Assembly (NCBI GenBank): GCA_944323805.1
Contig: CALUTW010000002.1
Location: 143,659 to 207,658 of the forward strand
From: an uncultured Bacteroidales bacterium
GTDB taxonomy: Bacteria; Bacteroidota; Bacteroidia; Bacteroidales; UBA932
Reading direction: 5' to 3'
DNA length: 64,000 nucleotides
Shown: positions 59,491 through 64,000 of the stretch, one piece after another
How the letters are laid out: every line of letters begins with the position of its first letter
Position numbering within the stretch: the stretch's first letter is position 1
Made by a program: the position numbers and the translations under genes
Notes under the pieces: generated by a model
What the model saw: only the letters and a program-made list of their open reading frames with translations
Databases searched by the model: none
What the model was told of the DNA's origin: nothing

Positions 59491-60540
59491 TCATATGATA
59501 AGAAGAGCATCGCCATACGGTCCGAACCTGTAGTCTTCCTTCAGGGCGGTATCATAGGCCTTCATGACATTCTCGTATCCGCCGAACGCAGCCACCGACA
59601 TGAGCATTGTCGAGCACGGGAGATGGAAATTGGATACTATGGCATCCGGCACAGCGAACCGGTATGGAGGGAAAATGAATTTGTTGGTCCATCCGTCATA
59701 TGCATTGACCTCGTCATTCGTGGTCACATATGTCTCAAGCCCGCGCATAACGGTAACCCCCACTGCCAGCACCTTGTGCCTCTCGCGCTTCGTCCTGTTT
59801 ATCAGGTCCGCGGCATCCTCCGTGATTATCAGGCGCTCCGAGTCCATCTTATGCTTGGACAGGTCCTCGACATCCACAGACCTGAAATGTCCTATGCCCA
59901 TATGGAGGGTAATGAATGCCTTATTGATATCCTTGAGGATCATCCTGTTGAAAAGCTCACGGCTGAAATGCAGACCGGCCGCAGGAGCGGACACTGCGCC
60001 TTCATGAACAGCAAATATTGTCTGGAAATTTTCAGCGTCCTCCGGAGTCACATTCTCCTTTACCCATTTTGGGACCGGGGTCTCGCCCAGCCCGAACAGC
60101 GTATCCTTGAAATCCTCATAGCTCCCGTCATACAGGAAGCGGAGAGTCCTGCCCCTCGATGTAGTATTGTCTATCACTTCAGCCACCAGACTGCCGTCCT
60201 CGCCGAAATACAGCTTGTTGCCGATCCTTATCTTCCTGGCGGGGTCCACAATCACATCCCAGAGCCGCTGCTCGCGGTTGAGCTCCCTCAGAAGAAATAC
60301 CTCTATATCCGCCCCCGTCTTTTCCTTCTTTCCATAAAGTCTTGCAGGAAAAACCTTTGTATCATTAAGGACAAATGTATCGCCTTTGCCGAAATAGTCG
60401 ATTATATTCTTGAAGAGCTTATGGTCTATCTCGCCCGTCTTTCTGTCGAGAACCATCATCCTGCACTCATCTCTCCATCTCGGAGGTTCTGATGCGACCT
60501 TGCTTTTAGGCAGATTAAACTGGAATTGAGAAAGTTTCAT
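59491..60540 (-). CDS. queA: S-adenosylmethionine:tRNA ribosyltransferase-isomerase QueA
   Basis: Transfers the ribosyl part of SAM to preQ1 in tRNA to make epoxyqueuosine. The 349 residues carry the QueA blocks [54 protein letters not shown] and [17 protein letters not shown]. Length matches the family. It has its own terminator and no close partner upstream. Confidence 0.97.
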   Translation of the reverse strand: MKLSQFQFNLPKSKVASEPPRWRDECRMMVLDRKTGEIDHKLFKNIIDYFGKGDTFVLNDTKVFPARLYGKKEKTGADIEVFLLRELNREQRLWDVIVDPARKIRIGNKLYFGEDGSLVAEVIDNTTSRGRTLRFLYDGSYEDFKDTLFGLGETPVPKWVKENVTPEDAENFQTIFAVHEGAVSAPAAGLHFSRELFNRMILKDINKAFITLHMGIGHFRSVDVEDLSKHKMDSERLIITEDAADLINRTKRERHKVLAVGVTVMRGLETYVTTNDEVNAYDGWTNKFIFPPYRFAVPDAIVSNFHLPCSTMLMSVAAFGGYENVMKAYDTALKEDYRFGPYGDALLII

Positions 60541-60649
60541 GGTAAATAACCGTTCGTTTTTGCATGCAGTATATTATACGATTTTCATGAAACTTTGTTT
60601 CACTTCAAACGCAGTATTTTCAAAAAATTTTTCATTATATTTGAAATTT

Positions 60650-61264
60650 TCATATTATCATGGCCGATCTGAACACTTCCACGATTGACGGATAGGTATT
60701 CAACAGAAAAGGCGTAAGGCTTGATTTCGCGACCCAGGCAGCCTTTGAGATATCCTCCTCCTTCTGCGGCGTGAGGTCCAGAGGATTGTCATACAGCATG
60801 TCGAACCACCATGTATGCTTCAGATGCCACAGCCCGTTACGCCTGTAGCAATGGTCTGTGATGCATATAAGGTCCTTGAGAATGAGACTGTCTACCCCTG
60901 TCTCCTCCTGCACTTCGCGCAGGGCTGTGACCTTTATGTCCTCCCCCTCCTCCTGATGGCCCTTGGGCAGGTCCCACAGCCCGTTCCTGTTAATGAGCAG
61001 ATAATCCCCGCGCCTGTTGGAGACCAGCCCGCCACCGGCATTTACCTCGACGAATTCCCTGCAGATCTCCCTGTAGGTGCTCTCCTCGTCATCTACAGGT
61101 ATGTATATCCTGTGGAGGGAGGCGGAACTCTCGAACATGTCGATAAGTTCATGCACCGACTCCCTGCCAGCAAGCCTGAACTCGACGGCATTGGCATCGG
61201 CCAATGTCTCGCCGTCAGGAGGACAGATGATTATGCATCGCTTTTCAAGATATATCTTGTGCAT
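60650..61264 (-). CDS. NUDIX hydrolase
   Basis: A 204-residue protein, from ATG 61264. The NUDIX domain spans about 68-200, with the box GHQEEGEDIKVTALREVQEETG at about 118-140 (G-x5-E-x7-REVQEETG, intact). An N-terminal 65-residue part of unknown function begins MHKIYLEKRCIIICPP. It would hydrolyse a nucleoside diphosphate-linked compound; the substrate cannot be deduced. Divergent from pyrE. An in-frame extension to 61348 overlaps the pyrE promoter and is rejected. Confidence 0.87.
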   Translation of the reverse strand: MHKIYLEKRCIIICPPDGETLADANAVEFRLAGRESVHELIDMFESSASLHRIYIPVDDEESTYREICREFVEVNAGGGLVSNRRGDYLLINRNGLWDLPKGHQEEGEDIKVTALREVQEETGVDSLILKDLICITDHCYRRNGLWHLKHTWWFDMLYDNPLDLTPQKEEDISKAAWVAKSSLTPFLLNTYPSIVEVFRSAMII

Positions 61265-61281
61265 TTCGCAGTTAATTTTAC

Positions 61282-61289
61282 TATCTTTG
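61282..61289 (+). promoter_or_regulatory. Probable -7 element of the pyrE promoter
   Basis: TATCTTTG fits TAnnTTTG; a TTG lies 22 nt upstream (61257-61259), slightly too far. The leader to the ATG at 61413 would be about 115 nt. Confidence 0.45.
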
Positions 61290-61412
61290 CAAGATTGAAC
61301 CGCGCAAATATACTCAACAGCCGGATGCATAGCAAATGTATTTCGCATGCATGGCGCGACAGTACGGATGATGCGGGCAATGGAACGAATTTATCAGGAT
61401 AAAATCAACAGT

Positions 61413-62051
61413 ATGGAATCTATCGACAGAAAAGTAGCCAAGTCACTGCTGGACATCAAGGCCGTAATGCTGCGGCCGGACGAACCTTTCAAATGGGCCT
61501 CAGGCTGGCTGTCCCCGATCTACTGCGACAACAGGAGAATCCTTTCATATCCCGAACTCAGGGAGAACGTCTGCAGATGGATGGCAGACATAATAACGAA
61601 GAAATACCCGGATGTGGAGGTAATTGCAGGAGTCGCAACCGGTGCAATCGCACACGGGATGCTCATAGCGCACATCCTCGGGAAGCCGTTCATCTATGTC
61701 AGGCCAAAGCCAAAGGACCACGGCACGGGCTCGCAGATAGAAGGCTCCGTCGCGAAAGGGGCGAAGACGGTAGTGGTAGAGGACCTCATCTCGACGGGCA
61801 GCAGCAGCCTCTCAGCAGTACAGGCTCTCATCAAGGCCGGAGTGAACGTCCTCGGCATGACAGCCATATTCTCATATAATTTCAATCAGGCAAGAAGGGC
61901 ATTTGAACTGGCTGATGTCGAGCTCCAGACGCTGACCAACTACGATACCCTCATCGAGGTCGCACACGAGACCGGATACATAAAGGACTCGGACATAGCG
62001 GTCCTCAAGGAATGGAGATTCTCCCCTTCCACCTGGGGACAAACCGAATAG
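61413..62051 (+). CDS. pyrE: Orotate phosphoribosyltransferase PyrE
   Basis: Makes OMP from orotate and PRPP in pyrimidine synthesis. From ATG 61413 it has 212 residues, with FKWASGWLSPIYCDNRRILSYPE (orotate side), GVATGAIAHGMLIA, YVRPKPKDHGTGSQIEG (the flexible loop with catalytic Lys) and the PRPP motif VVVEDLISTGSSS. ATGs at 61347 and 61380 in the same frame are possible starts but add residues not seen in the family. First of a likely three-gene unit with the SRPBCC and methyltransferase genes. Confidence 0.95.
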   Translation: MESIDRKVAKSLLDIKAVMLRPDEPFKWASGWLSPIYCDNRRILSYPELRENVCRWMADIITKKYPDVEVIAGVATGAIAHGMLIAHILGKPFIYVRPKPKDHGTGSQIEGSVAKGAKTVVVEDLISTGSSSLSAVQALIKAGVNVLGMTAIFSYNFNQARRAFELADVELQTLTNYDTLIEVAHETGYIKDSDIAVLKEWRFSPSTWGQTE

Positions 62052-62053
62052 TC

Positions 62054-62527
62054 ATGGCAACGGTCATCAAGAGCAAGCATGCCATAGTATCCAAGGCGCC
62101 GTATATGCTGTATATGGCGTTTGTCGACATGCGCAATTTCGTGCAGCTCCTGCCGGAAGACAAGAAAAAGGACATATCGGCAGACTACGATTCGATAAAG
62201 GCGACAGTACAGGGATTCAATGTCGGAATCAGGATAACGGACAGGATACCCTATTCAAGGATTGACTTCAAGGACGACGGGGCACCTTTCTCCTTTACGA
62301 TATCGATGCATTTCGACGCTGCCGGCGGAGACCCGGACAAGACGGACTTCCACATCGAGCTTTCAGCCGAGCTCAACATGGTCATGAAAATGATGCTCGG
62401 GTCCAAGCTCCAGGATGCACTCGACAAGATAGCAGACTCGCTGGCTGCCGTATCCGAAGGCAGGATACCCGACGGGGTCGACCCGGATATCCTCAGAAAA
62501 GCCGCTGAGACCGGACAATTCAACTGA
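62054..62527 (+). CDS. SRPBCC-fold (START-like) protein
   Basis: A 157-residue cytoplasmic protein beginning MATVIKSKHAIVSKAPYMLY, with the pattern of an SRPBCC/polyketide-cyclase-like fold: an N-terminal strand and helix (PYMLYMAFVDMRNFVQLLPE), a central beta-sheet with FSFTISMHFD and a long C-terminal helix (about 118-140). It may bind a hydrophobic ligand; none can be named. It begins 2 nt after the pyrE stop and ends 14 nt before the methyltransferase gene, so it is part of the same transcript. Confidence 0.75.
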   Translation: MATVIKSKHAIVSKAPYMLYMAFVDMRNFVQLLPEDKKKDISADYDSIKATVQGFNVGIRITDRIPYSRIDFKDDGAPFSFTISMHFDAAGGDPDKTDFHIELSAELNMVMKMMLGSKLQDALDKIADSLAAVSEGRIPDGVDPDILRKAAETGQFN

Positions 62528-62541
62528 ATCGCCATACAACG

Positions 62542-63942
62542 ATGACATTCGACAGGGAATTCAGGAAATATCTTGAAGAAGCGATCGGCACGGAAAACGC
62601 CCGCATCGCTTTTTCTGCTTTTGAGCAGACTCCGGCCGTATCCGTGAGGCTCAACCCGTCAAAGCCCGGGGCTGAGTTCGGATGCGGGCAGGACAGGATT
62701 CCCTGGTGCGGATACGGGCTGATGCTGGACACCAGGCCGCAGTTTACCCTTGACCCGTGCCTTCATGCAGGGGCCTACTATGTCCAGGACTCTTCCTCGA
62801 TGTTTACAGGGCATGTGTTCAGACATATCCTGAGGTCGCATACCGGCATCCGGGAGAAAAACATCAGGGTCCTCGACCTGTGTGCGGCACCGGGAGGCAA
62901 GACGACAGACATGGCGGCATCGCTGAGGGATATCTGCGGGGACAGGTTCCTCCTCGTATCCAACGAGGTCATCAGACAGCGGGCCGGGATTCTCGCGGAC
63001 AATGTGTCGGCATGGGGAGACCCCAATGTCATGGTCACATCCTCAGACCCCGAACGGATAGGCCGCCTCAAGGGCATGTTTGACATAATAGTTGCGGATG
63101 TGCCATGTTCGGGGGAAGGCATGTTCAGGAAAGACCCCGAAGCAATAAGGCAATGGTCCCCGGACACCGTATCCCTGTGCCAGGCAAGGCAACGGCGCAT
63201 CATAGCTGACATATGGGACGCCCTTGCGGACGGAGGCATCCTCATCTACTCCACATGCACATTCAACAGATACGAGAACGACCTGAATGTCGGATGGATA
63301 TGCAGTGAACTCGGGGCATCGCCCGTGTCCGGCGGGGATGCAGCGCCCGGGGACATGCCGGGAGTACTTAAGACGGAATACGGCTTCCTGCTTGTACCAG
63401 GACTTGTCAGAGGCGAGGGACAGTACTGCAGTGCAGTGAAAAAGGACGGCCATGACCCGGAAGGGGCGGACAGGAAGCAGACAAGAAGAAAGGATACCGT
63501 CAGGACTGGGAAAGGGACATCCGCAACCGGAGTCGTATCCGGGATGTTTGACAGGGAAATGCGCATATCGGAACGGGCCGGGGAAATCATCGCTGTCCCC
63601 GAGACAATCGCAGACGATGCCGGCGAGATCGCGGCAGGCATAACCGTGATGTCATCAGGATGTGCCGCAGGAAGCATGAAAGGCAGGGATTTCATCCCCT
63701 CCCAGGACCTGGCATTGTCAGCCGCACTGTCTGGAGACGCATTCCCGGAAACAAGCCTGGACGAAGCCACTGCCCTTGCATACCTGCACCGCGACCAGAT
63801 CAATCCGGCATGTCCGTGCAGGGGATTCATAAGAGTCACGTATAAAGGTCTCGGACTCGGTTTCATAAAGAATATCGGGAACAGGTGCAACAACATGTAC
63901 CCTATGTCCAGGAGAATCCGGATGGACATCCCGAAACAATAA
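62542..63942 (+). CDS. NOL1/NOP2/Sun-family rRNA m5C methyltransferase (RsmF-like)
   Basis: SAM-dependent cytosine-5 methyltransferase for rRNA. The 466 residues contain the N-terminal RsmF-like part (SVRLNPSKPG, YYVQDSSSMF) and the Rossmann core with VLDLCAAPGGKTTDMA (SAM loop). The paired catalytic motifs are DVPCSGEGMFRKD and YSTCTF, each with one Cys. A C-terminal PUA-like extension has the ALAYLHRDQI and GLGFIKNIGNRCNNMYP blocks, as in RsmF proteins of Bacteroidota and Firmicutes. Length supports RsmF rather than RsmB. Confidence 0.93.
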   Translation: MTFDREFRKYLEEAIGTENARIAFSAFEQTPAVSVRLNPSKPGAEFGCGQDRIPWCGYGLMLDTRPQFTLDPCLHAGAYYVQDSSSMFTGHVFRHILRSHTGIREKNIRVLDLCAAPGGKTTDMAASLRDICGDRFLLVSNEVIRQRAGILADNVSAWGDPNVMVTSSDPERIGRLKGMFDIIVADVPCSGEGMFRKDPEAIRQWSPDTVSLCQARQRRIIADIWDALADGGILIYSTCTFNRYENDLNVGWICSELGASPVSGGDAAPGDMPGVLKTEYGFLLVPGLVRGEGQYCSAVKKDGHDPEGADRKQTRRKDTVRTGKGTSATGVVSGMFDREMRISERAGEIIAVPETIADDAGEIAAGITVMSSGCAAGSMKGRDFIPSQDLALSAALSGDAFPETSLDEATALAYLHRDQINPACPCRGFIRVTYKGLGLGFIKNIGNRCNNMYPMSRRIRMDIPKQ

Positions 63943-63957
63943 TTTCAGACTGAAACA

Positions 63958-64000
63958 ATGACAGAATTCATCGATACGCATACGCATCTTTATGACGAGG
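63958..64000 (+). CDS. TatD-family metal-dependent hydrolase, first 14 codons (runs off the right edge)
   Basis: Begins MTEFIDTHTHLYDE. The FIDTHTHL start, with its two metal-binding His, is the hallmark of TatD-type DNases and related amidohydrolases. It starts 15 nt after the methyltransferase stop. Confidence 0.8.
   Translation, partial: MTEFIDTHTHLYDE

Noticed and set aside
59116..60492. 458-codon plus-strand ORF across dprA and queA
   Set aside because: It is antisense to two clearly recognised genes, spans their terminator and promoter, has no recognisable motif and is an open-frame shadow typical of this base composition.

Overview
The window looks like a chromosomal segment of a Bacteroidota (order Bacteroidales) genome of roughly 50% G+C. 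Evidence: a SusC/SusD polysaccharide utilisation locus (PUL), lipoprotein signals of Bacteroidales style, promoters of the TTTG / TAnnTTTG type, the lpxD-lpxC order typical of the phylum, a class A beta-lactamase of the CfxA/CepA branch and an M13 lipoprotein peptidase. An Alistipes/Rikenellaceae-like gut species is possible but not proven. I see no tRNA, rRNA, CRISPR array, IS element or prophage. No gene-free stretch exceeds about 300 bases.

Layout. 1-1.6 kb: lpxC (cut by the left edge) and lpxD for lipid A. 1.6-6.5 kb: rimP-nusA-infB translation/transcription operon with a structured leader, ended by a strong bidirectional terminator. 6.5-20 kb: a beta-1,3-glucan PUL on the minus strand (SusC, SusD, a surface glycan-binding-like lipoprotein, GH16, GH128-like, GH3), divergent from a membrane-spanning HTH regulator. 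19.9-21.7 kb: HD-domain protein and class A beta-lactamase. 21.7-32.6 kb: a tripartite ABC export operon (TolC, HlyD, three FtsX permeases, one ATPase) behind a near-consensus sigma-54 promoter with two upstream palindromes. 32.6-37.7 kb: HAD hydrolase, then a minus-strand operon aguA-aguB-purT-PHP phosphatase headed by a possible 43-codon leader ORF. 37.7-40 kb: DUF2752, CD225 and TM2 small membrane proteins and a metallophosphoesterase. 40-45.4 kb: acetyltransferase-folP, purB, ftsB, a nucleotidylyltransferase and a CPBP protease. 45.4-50 kb: MurU-like nucleotidylyltransferase, a kinase fused to a RapZ C-terminal domain, and pncB-pncA. 50-64 kb: a putative porin, MltF-like transglycosylase, LolE-like permease, M13 peptidase, TPR protein, dprA, queA, NUDIX, pyrE, SRPBCC protein, an rRNA m5C methyltransferase and the start of a TatD gene.

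How the genes fit together. The PUL is a self-contained system: GH16 and GH128-like endo-enzymes would cut beta-1,3-glucan, SusD and the glycan-binding lipoprotein would capture it, SusC would import oligosaccharides, GH3 would release glucose, and the divergent regulator would sense a periplasmic fragment. A 10-bp direct repeat spaced 33 bp in the divergent gap is a candidate operator. The export operon has its own sigma-54 control region. The aguA-aguB pair converts agmatine to putrescine. The kinase-RapZ fusion plus MurU-like enzyme resembles the AmgK-MurU cell-wall recycling route, here with a domain that in E. coli senses glucosamine-6-phosphate.

Start codons were chosen by inspection (ATG preferred over TTG/GTG, fit to signal peptide and promoter). 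All family assignments come from recognising motifs by eye; no database search was run.
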